Below, piece after piece: positions 34,685 through 43,325 of a DNA stretch of 64,000 bases. Below the pieces are notes generated by a model. The model saw only the letters and a program-made list of their open reading frames with translations, was not told the origin of the DNA and made no database searches. The stretch is from Dyadobacter alkalitolerans DSM 23607 (GTDB lineage Bacteria > Bacteroidota > Bacteroidia > Cytophagales > Spirosomataceae). Location of the stretch: assembly GCF_000428845.1 (NCBI RefSeq), contig NZ_KE386806.1, positions 4,185 to 68,184 of the forward strand, given 5' to 3'. The position numbers and the translations under genes are program-made. The stretch's first letter is position 1, and each line of letters starts with the position of its first letter.

Positions 34685-35233
34685 TCATCTCATGTGGCGC
34701 CACTTCGTCGCCGCCAAAATAGGGAAGGAGCTTATAAGCAATGCCACGCCGCCTGAACAGTGGCGTGGCATTTTTGTATCCACCCCATGGTAAGAAAATA
34801 TGTAAGCATTATCCTCCGAGGCTATTTTGAAGCTGTTGGTCTCGTTCAGCTCAGCAGTACCCAGGTCTTTTACTTCCCGGACGCCATTTGCGTAGGTGTA
34901 TGCATAGATGTGTATGTTGCCCTCCAACCAGTTCCAACCGAATCTTGCGCTGTTGTTTTGATGTTGCGAGCTGCAATCCGAAAATCCATAAAGCTTATTG
35001 ATGTCAAACTGGTTTTCAGGAATGGCTGTCTGATAAATGCAGGAGCTGTCGAAAACGACCTGAAAACGCATTGAGCTGGCTGTGAAGGGCGTATTAACAT
35101 TTTTCTCGACCTCATGCTCACCGGCTTTAATGGTGTAAGTAATAAAATCGTCACCAAAGCTGGGTGTGTTGCCTATCCAGTCGCAGGAAATGGTGGCAAT
35201 CAAAAGAATGGCACAATAAAAGGCTGTTCTCAT
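34685..35233 (-). CDS. Hypothetical lipoprotein
   Basis: A 182-residue protein from the ATG at 35233. Residues 1-17 are a lipoprotein signal ending in ATISC, so the mature N-terminus would be a lipidated Cys17. The rest has several aromatic strands and paired Cys residues (SSCIYQT, SDCSSQ) and looks like a small beta-sandwich. I do not recognise a family. It lies 3 bases from the treZ stop, convergent, and is probably monocistronic. Likely anchored in the periplasm or outer membrane. Confidence 0.7.
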   Translation of the reverse strand: MRTAFYCAILLIATISCDWIGNTPSFGDDFITYTIKAGEHEVEKNVNTPFTASSMRFQVVFDSSCIYQTAIPENQFDINKLYGFSDCSSQHQNNSARFGWNWLEGNIHIYAYTYANGVREVKDLGTAELNETNSFKIASEDNAYIFSYHGVDTKMPRHCSGGVALLISSFPILAATKWRHMR

Positions 35234-35326
35234 AACAATGTGCTGCATTACCGGCAAAGTTTAACCGATAATCAGCTAATGAACGAATGGTTGAGCTTAA
35301 AATTGAATAAAATGCAAAGTGTGTGA

Positions 35327-36052
35327 TCAGTGTTTTGCAATCATGTAAGTATGGAACTTGAGCGGCGCGTCTTTCAATTTCTGCCGAAACTCTTCCACAT
35401 TGTTAAATTGCAGTTGTGTCATTGTTTTTGATTCAAAATTAATCTGAAAACTGTCCACATCAAAAGGCCACGGTGTAACGCTGAGTTCATTATCGGCAGG
35501 CGACCAAAGCTCATAGTTCTGCTGATCCGGCCCGGCGCTGATCTCGATTTTACGGCCTTCGGGCGGGACCAGGTTCTGGCATAGCAATAAAGAAAACGCA
35601 TCGCACCATTCGAGAATAGCATAAGCCGTTTTGATCTCTTTCTCATCCAGCTGTGCCTCTTTAAGCCATTTCCGATCGTATTTTTTTAGTTTGGCACAAT
35701 ATGCAGCGATCTTTTTGTCGGTTTCTTTTTCGTATAAAAATTGCAAATGCTGTGATGTTAGCAAAGCAATGTAGCGGCTTTTGGACATGGCCAGTTGCAG
35801 GAGTTCTTCACATTTGTCCTCATCAAATTTCCGCATCTTAAAGTTCACAGGCCCGCCATTTTCATTCAGGAGCATGTTGTCGTTTAAGAACTCATTGAAT
35901 GCGTCGTCATGCTCCGTTGTGGCAATGATCGTTTCCAGCCATCGTTCCGGCCTTAGGTCCTGTTTCCAGTGAAAGCATATTTGCCCGGAAAGCAGCCCGT
36001 GCGCGCGCTGTGAGATGATCTGCCAGCCATTTTCCTGATAATTAACAATCAT
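35327..36052 (-). CDS. DUF3891 family protein
   Basis: A 241-residue soluble protein. I chose the ATG at 36052 (MIVNYQENGWQIISQRAHGL) because DUF3891 proteins begin this way and because a terminator hairpin for the upstream gene lies inside the longer version. The N-terminal segment with an xTQxxHAxLSG-like pattern and later Trp/His residues (ILEWCDAFSLLLCQ) fit the all-helical DUF3891 fold, whose function is unknown. No operon partner is obvious. Confidence 0.75.
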   Translation of the reverse strand: MIVNYQENGWQIISQRAHGLLSGQICFHWKQDLRPERWLETIIATTEHDDAFNEFLNDNMLLNENGGPVNFKMRKFDEDKCEELLQLAMSKSRYIALLTSQHLQFLYEKETDKKIAAYCAKLKKYDRKWLKEAQLDEKEIKTAYAILEWCDAFSLLLCQNLVPPEGRKIEISAGPDQQNYELWSPADNELSVTPWPFDVDSFQINFESKTMTQLQFNNVEEFRQKLKDAPLKFHTYMIAKH

Positions 36053-36082
36053 ATTGTTAGTGAAATTTGAAATGATATATTG

Positions 36083-36111
36083 CAAAAAAGGCCAGAACGA
36101 ATCCTGGCCTA
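36083..36111 (-). terminator. Terminator after the small polar gene
   Basis: AGGCCAG (36089-36095) and CTGGCCT (36104-36110) form a perfect 7-base-pair stem followed, on the minus strand, by six T. It ends the transcript of the 58-residue gene at 36140-36316 and separates it from the DUF3891 gene. Confidence 0.75.
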
Positions 36112-36139
36112 CCTTCACAAAACTGCATTTTCACAACGG

Positions 36140-36316
36140 CTATTGCTGCTGTTTTTGCTGTTTTGAATTGCTATGTTGCTCTTTGTGATTATTTGTAATG
36201 TGGTCTCCTTTAACCATTTCCTCTTCCTTGTGCCTGCTGTCGATATTGTCTTTATTGTCAGGCTTGCGGTTGCTCTGCGATTGCTGCATCGATCCCGAAT
36301 TTTGTGACTGTTTCAT
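36140..36316 (-). CDS. Small disordered Gln/Asn/Lys/His-rich protein (58 aa)
   Basis: Start chosen at the ATG at 36316 (MKQSQNSGSM). The product has almost no hydrophobic residues and ends in a Gln/Lys run, so it should be intrinsically disordered. It begins 39 bases after the RlmL-like gene on the same strand, and a clear terminator follows its stop, which supports it being transcribed. No family is recognised. Small polar proteins of this sort are sometimes stress-related, but that is only analogy. Confidence 0.55.
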   Translation of the reverse strand: MKQSQNSGSMQQSQSNRKPDNKDNIDSRHKEEEMVKGDHITNNHKEQHSNSKQQKQQQ

Positions 36317-36355
36317 GACAATCTTTATTTGGTTATGCACCTTACATTTTAAAAA

Positions 36356-37546
36356 CTATGCCAGCGGTGCGGGCTCCTTGTTAAATTCTCTTCGGGTTCC
36401 TTCATAAAGCTCGTATTCCAGTAAGCGACAGTCGATTGTGCTGGTATAGAACTCAATTCTGCGCTTGGCTTTTAACCCGATCTTCTTTGCAAGGTCCAGG
36501 TTTCCGGTAAACACGTATCCGAAATATCCGCCACACTTTTGTTTCATAAAATCGCCAATCCGCGCATATGTTTCTTCCAGCTCTGCGATTTCGCCCAGCC
36601 GGTCGCCGTACTCGGGATTAATAAAAAACACGCCTTTATTTTCTTGCGGGACTTCTGTATCGGCGAAGTCGCAGCATTCAAAGTCGATGAGTTCGGCTAC
36701 GCCGGCTGCGATGGCATTTTTCTTAGCATTAGCGATGGCCACATTACTGTAATCTGTCGCAATGATCCGCAAGCCGGGCACTTCCCTGATCTGATGTTCC
36801 AGCTTGTCTTGCTCGGCGTAATAAATTTCCTGGTCGTAGCCGAGCACGTGCATAAATGCGAAGTTATCCCTGAAAAGGCCAGGGCGGCTGTTTGTAGCGA
36901 TTAAAGCAGCTTCAATGGCCAATGTTCCAGACCCACACATCGGATTGATGAATGTTGAGTTCCGGTCCCAGCGGCTGGCAAGAATTGTGGCGGAGGCCAG
37001 CGCTTCGAGCATGGGCGCTCTGCCCGGAATTTTGCGGTAACTATGCCGGGCAAGCGAGTCGCCGGACGTATCTATAAAAATTTCAGCTGAATCATTTTTC
37101 CAAAACAAATGGATCACCGTGCCTATCAGATCCGAACCTGTGGTTGGTCGCGTGCCTTTCTTATCCCGGAAGCGGTCTACGATGGCATCTTTAACACGCA
37201 GGTTCGCGAACATGCTGTTGTTGATGGTCGGGTTCTGTACATTGCTGGTGACCGAGAAATATCCTTCGTCGGCAATGATATCTTCCCAGGGCATTTGCAG
37301 CAGGAACCGGTAAACGTCATCAGGATGGTGCGCTGTAAATGAACCCAGACTGTACAAAACCTGGCTCGCGCAATAGAGATTAAGGTTTAGCTTAATGCAC
37401 TCATTAATTGATGCTTTAATCCTTAATCCGGTAACGAATGCTTCCTCAATCTCGAATCCCAGGTCCTTAACCTCCTGTTCCAGATAGGGCGCAAGGCGTT
37501 TGTGACAAGTGATAATGACGCGGGAAGGTGTTGTGAAATATGACAT
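36356..37546 (-). CDS. RlmL-like THUMP-domain SAM-dependent RNA methyltransferase
   Basis: A 396-residue protein resembling the RlmL half of RlmKL (23S rRNA m2G2445 methyltransferase). Residues ~45-160 form the THUMP RNA-binding domain. The Rossmann fold follows, with INPMCGSGTLAIEAAL (motif I) and INPEYGDRLGE (motif IV). Motif IV is normally NPPY; here Glu replaces the second Pro, which is unusual or a lineage variant. The ATG at 37546 gives the expected N-terminal ferredoxin-like segment. The product should modify large-subunit rRNA in the cytoplasm. Confidence 0.85.
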   Translation of the reverse strand: MSYFTTPSRVIITCHKRLAPYLEQEVKDLGFEIEEAFVTGLRIKASINECIKLNLNLYCASQVLYSLGSFTAHHPDDVYRFLLQMPWEDIIADEGYFSVTSNVQNPTINNSMFANLRVKDAIVDRFRDKKGTRPTTGSDLIGTVIHLFWKNDSAEIFIDTSGDSLARHSYRKIPGRAPMLEALASATILASRWDRNSTFINPMCGSGTLAIEAALIATNSRPGLFRDNFAFMHVLGYDQEIYYAEQDKLEHQIREVPGLRIIATDYSNVAIANAKKNAIAAGVAELIDFECCDFADTEVPQENKGVFFINPEYGDRLGEIAELEETYARIGDFMKQKCGGYFGYVFTGNLDLAKKIGLKAKRRIEFYTSTIDCRLLEYELYEGTRREFNKEPAPLA

Positions 37547-37597
37547 GCGTGAAGTTGAGCTTTCGGCGGTCAGCTCTTTTGTTTTATTTTAAAAGAA

Positions 37598-37605
37598 CAA
37601 ACTTA
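37598..37605 (-). promoter_or_regulatory. Putative -7 element for the RlmL-like gene
   Basis: Reads TAAGTTTG on the minus strand, 51 bases before the ATG at 37546, in the gap after the DUF7133 gene. No -33 element at the usual spacing. Confidence 0.4.
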
Positions 37606-37625
37606 GTGCTTTCTGCCCTAACCGC

Positions 37626-39944
37626 CTATATTCCGTTCAGCTCACTTTCCGTAAATGCTTTTTCACGCCCGGTTAATTTCTGACGCGTTTTTTCAACTTC
37701 CTCGGTGGTGATTTTGTCCGCATCATTGCGCCATGATTTTCTGATAAAGCTCAGCAGCTGGGCAATGTCTTCGCTAGGCATATCTTTATCGTAGCCAATG
37801 CCGGGCATATCGCCGCTCACCTCGGGCGTCTGGTACACGCGGCCATTTACTTTAACAGGGCCGGTTAAGCCATAAAGAATGATCGAAATAAGCTTGTCTT
37901 TATTCCCCGTAACCCATTCCGACTGGTTCAATGGCGGAGCGAGCGATTTGATCCCAGCGCCATCTGCGCCATGGCATGTCTGGCAAATGGATGTGAACAA
38001 TGCTTCGCCTTTTGGAAATTCCTTTTTCAGCATTTCAGGATTCCGGTTGCCGCGTGCGCTCTGCACAGTGCTGATAACCCGTTGCAATTGCTTGTTCAAC
38101 AGAAAGTCGGGATTAGAGAGAGAAGCGGAAATTGCGGATTGAAAGCTTTCTTCCTGATCTTGTAGGTTGCTGATAATGGCGTCGCTGACATAACGGTTGT
38201 TCGGATATTTCGCAGCCAGCTTGGTAAGCAGCCCGCGGGCAGCCGTTGTATCGAATGGTTGGATGGTTTTGGCTGCAAGCGCAATGTAAGGGGCTGCTAA
38301 TGTGTCATTAGCGTCCACCATAGTATTGAATGCTGAAGCAAATTGCTGATAGGAACCGGGCGTCATCAATGCTGACGAAACGGCAAGCCCTTGCATACGG
38401 AATTTCCAGTCAGCCTGTCTCAGCCATGCCAAAGCTTCCTCTGTTTTCAGGGAATTAAGGCCTTCCAACGTCCATAATGCATGAATAGCGAGCAGCGGAT
38501 TTGTTGTTTGCTTGATCGCTGCGCGCAAGGCAGGAACGGTCTTGTTATACTTCCCGTCGATCAGCTTCTGTTGTGCGCGGTCTCTTACCCAGCCATTGGC
38601 ATGGCCCAGCAATTTCACGAGGTCATCGGCGCCGGAGGGAATCATTACCGGTTTGGCCTTTGCGTTTTTTGGGACAATTTTATAAATACGTCCGCTGGAA
38701 AGTGGTTGTGTAAGGCTGCGCTTGCCAATCTGGTCTTTCAGATAAGGGGTCAAATAAGTTTTGTGCTGGATGATCCCGCGATACATGTCCAGAATATACA
38801 TGGCACCATCCGGTCCGTTATAAAGGCTTACCGGACGAAAACGCTCATCTGTGCTTGCCAGGAATTCTTTGTTTTTGTATGCCTGTTCCCCCTTAACAAC
38901 GTAGCCGTTTTCGCTGAGCACATTCCGTTTGATGAGGTTCGCCGAAGGTTCGGGAACGAACGCGTTAAATGCGTAGCTGTCGCCAAACAGGTCGCCGCGG
39001 TAAACGACGGGCGCTGCTGCTGCAGTAAAGTTAGTCAGGCGCAGGCTGTCGTCGAGGACGTTTTTCATGTAGCCGCGGTTCACGCCGGGTGTAGGATGCA
39101 ATGGGAAAACGCGGTTATTGGCCACCCATTTTTCATTGTAACCTGCCACATTCTTCTGGTTTTTATTGGAAGCGCCAAGCCCGGCCGGGAAATAGTCCCC
39201 GATCAGGTTTTGCGAATTGTTGTTATAATAAAGGCGACCGTAATTATCCTGGCTGATGCCCCACTGGCCGCGGAAATGCGTATGTTCAATTTCCCATTTA
39301 TTACCACGCTTGCGGTAGCGCTTGTCTGATTTGGCATTGTAAATCCAGTTGTCCAGCGCCCTGAAAAGCCCGTTAGGCTGGTGCTCAACATTACCGCCTT
39401 CTGTGTATTTCGGATCGACTAATGTTCTTTTTACGACCTTATCATTTTTGATCTCATAAAACCAGAGATTGGTTGGTTCTGCCACCAGTAACCCATTCTC
39501 AATAAGACAGATCGCCCGTGGAAGAACAAGGGAATCGATCACGACTGCGCGGTCATCATAAACGCCGTCTTTGTTTTTGTCGTCCAGGATTACGATGTTC
39601 CCGTTCGGAATATCTTCGCCTGTACCGATGGTGTCGGGCATATAACCCGTCATCTCCACGACCCACATTCTGGCCTTGTCATCGAACTGCATGGCAACGG
39701 GCGCACTTACGAGCGGCTCGGCAGCGATCAGTTTTACTTCAAAACCATCGTCCACCTGCATTTTTGCAATGGTCTTTTCGGGTAAAATAAATGGCGATAA
39801 TGCGGAAACCTCAGCCTCGGCAGGAACTTCCTTTTCCACTTTTTCGGTAACGACCTGCTGTGAGCCGGTTTGCTTATTTGACTTACAATAAAACAATGTG
39901 ACCGAAATTGTCAGGAAAAGAATATAATATCGGGACTTTTTCAT
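37626..39944 (-). CDS. DUF7133-type exported dehydrogenase-like protein with c-type cytochrome domain
   Basis: A 772-residue protein from the ATG at 39944, which opens a lipoprotein signal (MKKSRYYILFLTISVTLFYC). Residues ~50-400 are a beta-propeller of the membrane-bound-dehydrogenase type (DDGFEVKLIAAEPLV, MYILDMYRGIIQHK). A HEAT-like helical region follows (~430-610), then a cytochrome c domain with the haem motif CQTCH. Such proteins are common in Planctomycetes and Bacteroidota that oxidise sugars or glycan parts in the periplasm. The upstream gene, 65 bases away, is an MFS transporter of the hexuronate type, so both may serve sugar-acid use. Confidence 0.85.
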   Translation of the reverse strand: MKKSRYYILFLTISVTLFYCKSNKQTGSQQVVTEKVEKEVPAEAEVSALSPFILPEKTIAKMQVDDGFEVKLIAAEPLVSAPVAMQFDDKARMWVVEMTGYMPDTIGTGEDIPNGNIVILDDKNKDGVYDDRAVVIDSLVLPRAICLIENGLLVAEPTNLWFYEIKNDKVVKRTLVDPKYTEGGNVEHQPNGLFRALDNWIYNAKSDKRYRKRGNKWEIEHTHFRGQWGISQDNYGRLYYNNNSQNLIGDYFPAGLGASNKNQKNVAGYNEKWVANNRVFPLHPTPGVNRGYMKNVLDDSLRLTNFTAAAAPVVYRGDLFGDSYAFNAFVPEPSANLIKRNVLSENGYVVKGEQAYKNKEFLASTDERFRPVSLYNGPDGAMYILDMYRGIIQHKTYLTPYLKDQIGKRSLTQPLSSGRIYKIVPKNAKAKPVMIPSGADDLVKLLGHANGWVRDRAQQKLIDGKYNKTVPALRAAIKQTTNPLLAIHALWTLEGLNSLKTEEALAWLRQADWKFRMQGLAVSSALMTPGSYQQFASAFNTMVDANDTLAAPYIALAAKTIQPFDTTAARGLLTKLAAKYPNNRYVSDAIISNLQDQEESFQSAISASLSNPDFLLNKQLQRVISTVQSARGNRNPEMLKKEFPKGEALFTSICQTCHGADGAGIKSLAPPLNQSEWVTGNKDKLISIILYGLTGPVKVNGRVYQTPEVSGDMPGIGYDKDMPSEDIAQLLSFIRKSWRNDADKITTEEVEKTRQKLTGREKAFTESELNGI

Positions 39945-40009
39945 TTCAATGAATAACCTCTTTGCAGTAATGGTGAAATTAAATATAGCAGGTTGGAAGA
40001 ACCAAACAA

Positions 40010-41311
40010 TCAATCTCTTAACGCTTCTTCCACCGGTTTCATATTTTTGGTAAGGAAATGAATGATGAGCCATGCTACCAGATAGGCCAGGCCGCATATA
40101 ACGAACAAAATATTGTACCCTGCGCCAATGTTCCCCGCTGCTTTATAATAGTCCAGTAACGAACCCACCAGCAATGGAAAAAGCGTGGAGCCAATAGACC
40201 CGGCCATGCCACCGATTCCTACGACGGAGCTTACCGCGCGCTTTGGAAAAATGTCGGAAACAATCGTAAAAATATTCGCGCTCCAAGCCTGGTGCGCTGC
40301 TGCTGCAATGCTGATAATGCCCACTGCCACCCAGATATCAGTCGCAAATTGTGCCAGAATGATCGGTAATACTGCGATTGCAACGACCAGCAACGTCGTT
40401 TTCCGCGCCCGCAACGGTGCCCAGCCCATTTTTTTGATCAGATAAGACGAAAGATAACCGCCGCCAATGCTGCCGAATGTTGTTGCCGTATATACGACCG
40501 CCAAATGCAAGCTTGGTTTTTTAAGATCCAGTGCGAACGTGGTAGCAAAATAGGAGGGAAGCCAGAAGAGGAAGAACCACCAGATGGGATCGGTAAGCAG
40601 TTTTCCGCTGATAAAAACCCATGTCTGAGGAAGTTGGACCAACTTGGCCCACTTGATCGGTTTTTGATCCGGCGTAGCAATGTCTTCGCTATCGCTGTGA
40701 ATGTACTCAAATTCAGGCGTCTTGATTTTCTTATGTCTGGAAGGGATTTCGTAGAACAACCACCAGAAAATGAGCCAGATAAATCCCAGCGCACCCGTAA
40801 TCAGGAATGCTTCCTGCCAGCCGTAAGCGCCAAGTAACCAGGGAACCATTATGGGCGCTGCAACGGCGCCGATGCTCGTTCCGGAGTTGAATATCCCGGT
40901 GGCCAATGCGCGTTCGCGCTTGGGAAACCATTCGGCTGTTGCTTTTACAGCAGCAGGAAAGTTACCGGCTTCCCCAAGGCCTAAAAGTGCCCTAACCGCT
41001 CCAAAACCGAATGTGCTTTTTACAAATGCGTGCGCAATGGCAGCAATGCTCCAAATGATGATGGAAATAGAATATCCTAATTTCGAACCGATACGGTCGA
41101 TGAAATTTCCAAAAATGATATAACCCAGGGCATAGCATCCGGCAAATACCATGACAATATTAGCATAGTCAGTTTCGGTCCAGTTGAACTCCACTTCAAG
41201 CGTGGGTTTCAGTAAACCCAGGATTTGTCTGTCGATGTAATTGATTGTGGTGGCGAAGAATAACAATGCACAAATGACCCAACGGTAATTGCCAATTTTG
41301 GATTTTTCCAT
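40010..41311 (-). CDS. MFS transporter, hexuronate/anion:cation symporter type
   Basis: A 433-residue inner-membrane protein with 12 likely helices. NYIDRQILGLLKPTLEVEFN near the start and LGLGEAGNFPAAVKATAEWF are typical of the ACS family (ExuT, GudP), which takes up hexuronates or related sugar acids with protons. It precedes the DUF7133 cytochrome gene on the same strand with a 65-base gap, so they probably form an operon. The exact substrate cannot be read from the sequence. Confidence 0.88.
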   Translation of the reverse strand: MEKSKIGNYRWVICALLFFATTINYIDRQILGLLKPTLEVEFNWTETDYANIVMVFAGCYALGYIIFGNFIDRIGSKLGYSISIIIWSIAAIAHAFVKSTFGFGAVRALLGLGEAGNFPAAVKATAEWFPKRERALATGIFNSGTSIGAVAAPIMVPWLLGAYGWQEAFLITGALGFIWLIFWWLFYEIPSRHKKIKTPEFEYIHSDSEDIATPDQKPIKWAKLVQLPQTWVFISGKLLTDPIWWFFLFWLPSYFATTFALDLKKPSLHLAVVYTATTFGSIGGGYLSSYLIKKMGWAPLRARKTTLLVVAIAVLPIILAQFATDIWVAVGIISIAAAAHQAWSANIFTIVSDIFPKRAVSSVVGIGGMAGSIGSTLFPLLVGSLLDYYKAAGNIGAGYNILFVICGLAYLVAWLIIHFLTKNMKPVEEALRD

Positions 41312-41420
41312 AGTGAGAGGTAAATCGATTTTTTCGGATTCAGGATGTAAAAACTGTTTGTTCGAAAAGAAGACTGTTTTTTAATCATTCTACCCCTTAA
41401 AATCATTGCGGCGCGGCCAA

Positions 41421-41467
41421 TAAAAAAGACTCCCGCCACTAACAAGCTGGCTTGTAGCGACGGAAGA
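41421..41467 (-). terminator. Terminator after surE
   Basis: On the minus strand a long imperfect stem is built on ACAAG and CTTGT around a 4-base loop, extended outward with wobbles and one bulge, and followed by TCTTTTTTA. It lies just after the surE stop codon. Confidence 0.6.
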
Positions 41468-41499
41468 ATGTATTTTCAGAAACTTTATCTCAACTTTAA

Positions 41500-42234
41500 C
41501 TAGTTGATAGGATAGTCCCTTTGTGCTTTTTCCAGGTCGGCCTCGTTGGTCAGGTCGAGGCGGAGCGGGGTGATGGAAACAAAATTGTTTTCAATCGCCC
41601 AACGGTCTGTTCCTTCCTCGGCGGGCTCCATTGGAATTACCGTAAACCAGTAATGTTTCCGACCCATAGGATCAAGCGCAGGAACGATCTGGTTGTCGTA
41701 TAACCTTACCGACTGCCTTGTCCAGCGCACACCCTGCGGATCATGCGGGAAGTTGACATTCACCAGGTTCAAATGTTCATTTTGAAATAAAAGGGCCAGT
41801 GCTTTCTCTACAAAAGGGTCCAATGCATCAAAATCAGGCTCCTTATCGGTTGGCGTGCTGAGGGCAATTCCCTTCATGCCGAATAATACGGCCTGTTTGG
41901 CGGCGGCGAGCGTTCCGGAATGCCACATGGCATTTCCCAGGTTTGGCCCCATGTTGATGCCCGAAAGCACCACATCCGGTTTGTCCCATAAATGCTGGCC
42001 GAGTGCCACACAGTCCGCGGGCGTGCCGTTGACGCGCCAGGCGTCGATGCCATCAAATTCGATTGGTGATTTTTTGTAAGAAAGTGGCCGGGAAGCTGTA
42101 ATCGCGTGGCCCATAGATGATTGTTCAACATCGGGGGCTACCACTTTAACTTCTCCAAACCGCGCCGCAATTTTTGCCAGGGCAGCGAGTCCGGGACTGT
42201 ATATTCCATCGTCGTTTGTCACCAGGATTTTCAT
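41500..42234 (-). CDS. surE: 5'/3'-nucleotidase SurE
   Basis: A 244-residue cytoplasmic metal-dependent phosphatase acting on nucleoside monophosphates. The N-terminal MKILVTNDDGIYSPG holds the metal-binding Asp pair; QSSMGHAIT has the conserved Ser and GINMGPNLG the Asn. Length is usual. It is divergent from a lipid kinase gene across an 84-base gap containing two 16-base direct repeats, and is followed by a terminator, so it is monocistronic. Confidence 0.95.
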   Translation of the reverse strand: MKILVTNDDGIYSPGLAALAKIAARFGEVKVVAPDVEQSSMGHAITASRPLSYKKSPIEFDGIDAWRVNGTPADCVALGQHLWDKPDVVLSGINMGPNLGNAMWHSGTLAAAKQAVLFGMKGIALSTPTDKEPDFDALDPFVEKALALLFQNEHLNLVNVNFPHDPQGVRWTRQSVRLYDNQIVPALDPMGRKHYWFTVIPMEPAEEGTDRWAIENNFVSITPLRLDLTNEADLEKAQRDYPIN

Positions 42235-42268
42235 AATGATATCTTTTTTAGGGTTCAGGGTAATAAAA

Positions 42269-42302
42269 TTATGCCTGGTATGTTTTTTATGCCTGGTACG
42301 TT
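42269..42302. repeat. Two tandem 16-base direct repeats in the surE/lipid-kinase gap
   Basis: TTATGCCTGGTATGTT (42269-42284) and TTATGCCTGGTACGTT (42287-42302) differ at one base and are offset by 18 bases. They fill much of the gap between two divergent genes, so they may be a regulator site; an 18-base offset leaves the copies about 1.7 helical turns apart. No protein can be named. Confidence 0.6.
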
Positions 42303-42318
42303 ATCCTAAATACTTTCT

Positions 42319-43227
42319 ATGAAAAACGCAAACCTTTTGCATAATCCCACAGCCGGGGATAATGATTTTTCCGAAACGCAACTAGTGAAACAGATCGAGG
42401 CGGAAGGTTTTAATTGCGAATATTCCTCTGTTAAAGAGGAAGGCTGGGACCAGTTCAAAACAGAAACAGATTTTCTTATCATTGCAGGCGGCGACGGGAC
42501 TGTGAGGCGCGTTGCCAAAGCGCTTATGGCCAGGAAGCGGCTGGACAAGCAATATCCGCTTGCACTATTGCCGCATGGAACGGCCAATAACATTGCTACA
42601 GCAATAGGGATCAGCGGTAAACCCAAAGAAATTGCCAAACGCTGGCACGAAGTAAATTTGCAGCCTTTTGACATTGGTAAAGTATATGGCTTGAAGGACG
42701 ACCGTTTTTTCCTGGAAGGCTTTGGCTACGGCGTATTCCCGCGCCTGATGAAAGTGATGGAAAAAATAGAGGGTGAGATCGGTGATTCGGCGGAGGAAAA
42801 GCTGAAAGCGGCACTCGCGGTTCTCTACGATGTTGTGCTTAACTATGATGCAAAGGAATGCAGGGTGGAAGCAGATGGCGTTTCGTATTCGGGCAAATAC
42901 CTGATGGTGGAAGTCATGAACATCAGGTCTATCGGCCCCAATCTGGTTCTGGCACCTGCGGCGGATCCGGGAGACGGAGAGCTGGAAATCGTGATGATCC
43001 CGGAAACGCAAAGGAAGAAGTTGGAAACGTACATTCTGGCGCTGATCAATGGTGAGGATAAGGAGTTTGACTTCACGACTGTCAGGGCAAAGAATGTTAC
43101 GCTGCTCTGGGAAGGTAAGGATCTGCACATAGATGATGAGCGCATCAAGCTCGAAAATCCTGCTGAGATACGGATTGAAATACAACCTAACATGTTACAG
43201 TTCCTGGTGACAAAATCCGCAGACTAA
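42319..43227 (+). CDS. YegS/diacylglycerol-kinase-family lipid kinase
   Basis: A 302-residue protein. The catalytic-domain signatures are IAGGDGTVRRVAKAL, the ATP/Mg-binding glycine loop, and PHGTANNIATAIG. A beta-sandwich C-terminal domain follows, with GFGYGVFPRLM and APAADPGDGELEIVMI. Such enzymes phosphorylate diacylglycerol, sphingosine or related lipids at the membrane; the lipid here is unknown. It is divergent from surE and lies 98 bases before the ferredoxin-reductase gene, which has its own promoter. Confidence 0.88.
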   Translation: MKNANLLHNPTAGDNDFSETQLVKQIEAEGFNCEYSSVKEEGWDQFKTETDFLIIAGGDGTVRRVAKALMARKRLDKQYPLALLPHGTANNIATAIGISGKPKEIAKRWHEVNLQPFDIGKVYGLKDDRFFLEGFGYGVFPRLMKVMEKIEGEIGDSAEEKLKAALAVLYDVVLNYDAKECRVEADGVSYSGKYLMVEVMNIRSIGPNLVLAPAADPGDGELEIVMIPETQRKKLETYILALINGEDKEFDFTTVRAKNVTLLWEGKDLHIDDERIKLENPAEIRIEIQPNMLQFLVTKSAD

Positions 43228-43260
43228 TAACTTTTGGTTATGATGGATAAGCAAATGTGA

Positions 43261-43292
43261 TTGGCATTGCATGCGGCGAGGCGGTAATTTTG
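43261..43292 (+). promoter_or_regulatory. Promoter of the reductase-ferredoxin operon
   Basis: TTG at 43261-43263, a 21-base spacer and TAATTTTG at 43285-43292. The expected transcription start (about 43297) is about 30 bases before the ATG. An inverted repeat overlaps its downstream edge. Confidence 0.65.
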
Positions 43293-43312
43293 GAACATTA
43301 AATTATTCCAAA
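43289..43312. promoter_or_regulatory. Inverted repeat TTTGGAA-N10-TTCCAAA at the transcription start
   Basis: The arms at 43289-43295 and 43306-43312 are perfect 7-base complements around an AT-rich centre. Position across the predicted start of transcription suits a repressor operator, or a hairpin at the 5' end of the mRNA. Confidence 0.5.
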
Positions 43313-43325
43313 GTTCAATCTCATC

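Noticed and set aside
38481..39329. 282-codon plus-strand open frame
   Set aside because: It lies fully antisense to the DUF7133 gene, which has clear domains; composition is that of a reverse-complement shadow.
40010..40097. Overlap between the DUF7133 frame and the MFS gene
   Set aside because: It disappears once the DUF7133 start is placed at its lipoprotein signal (39944).
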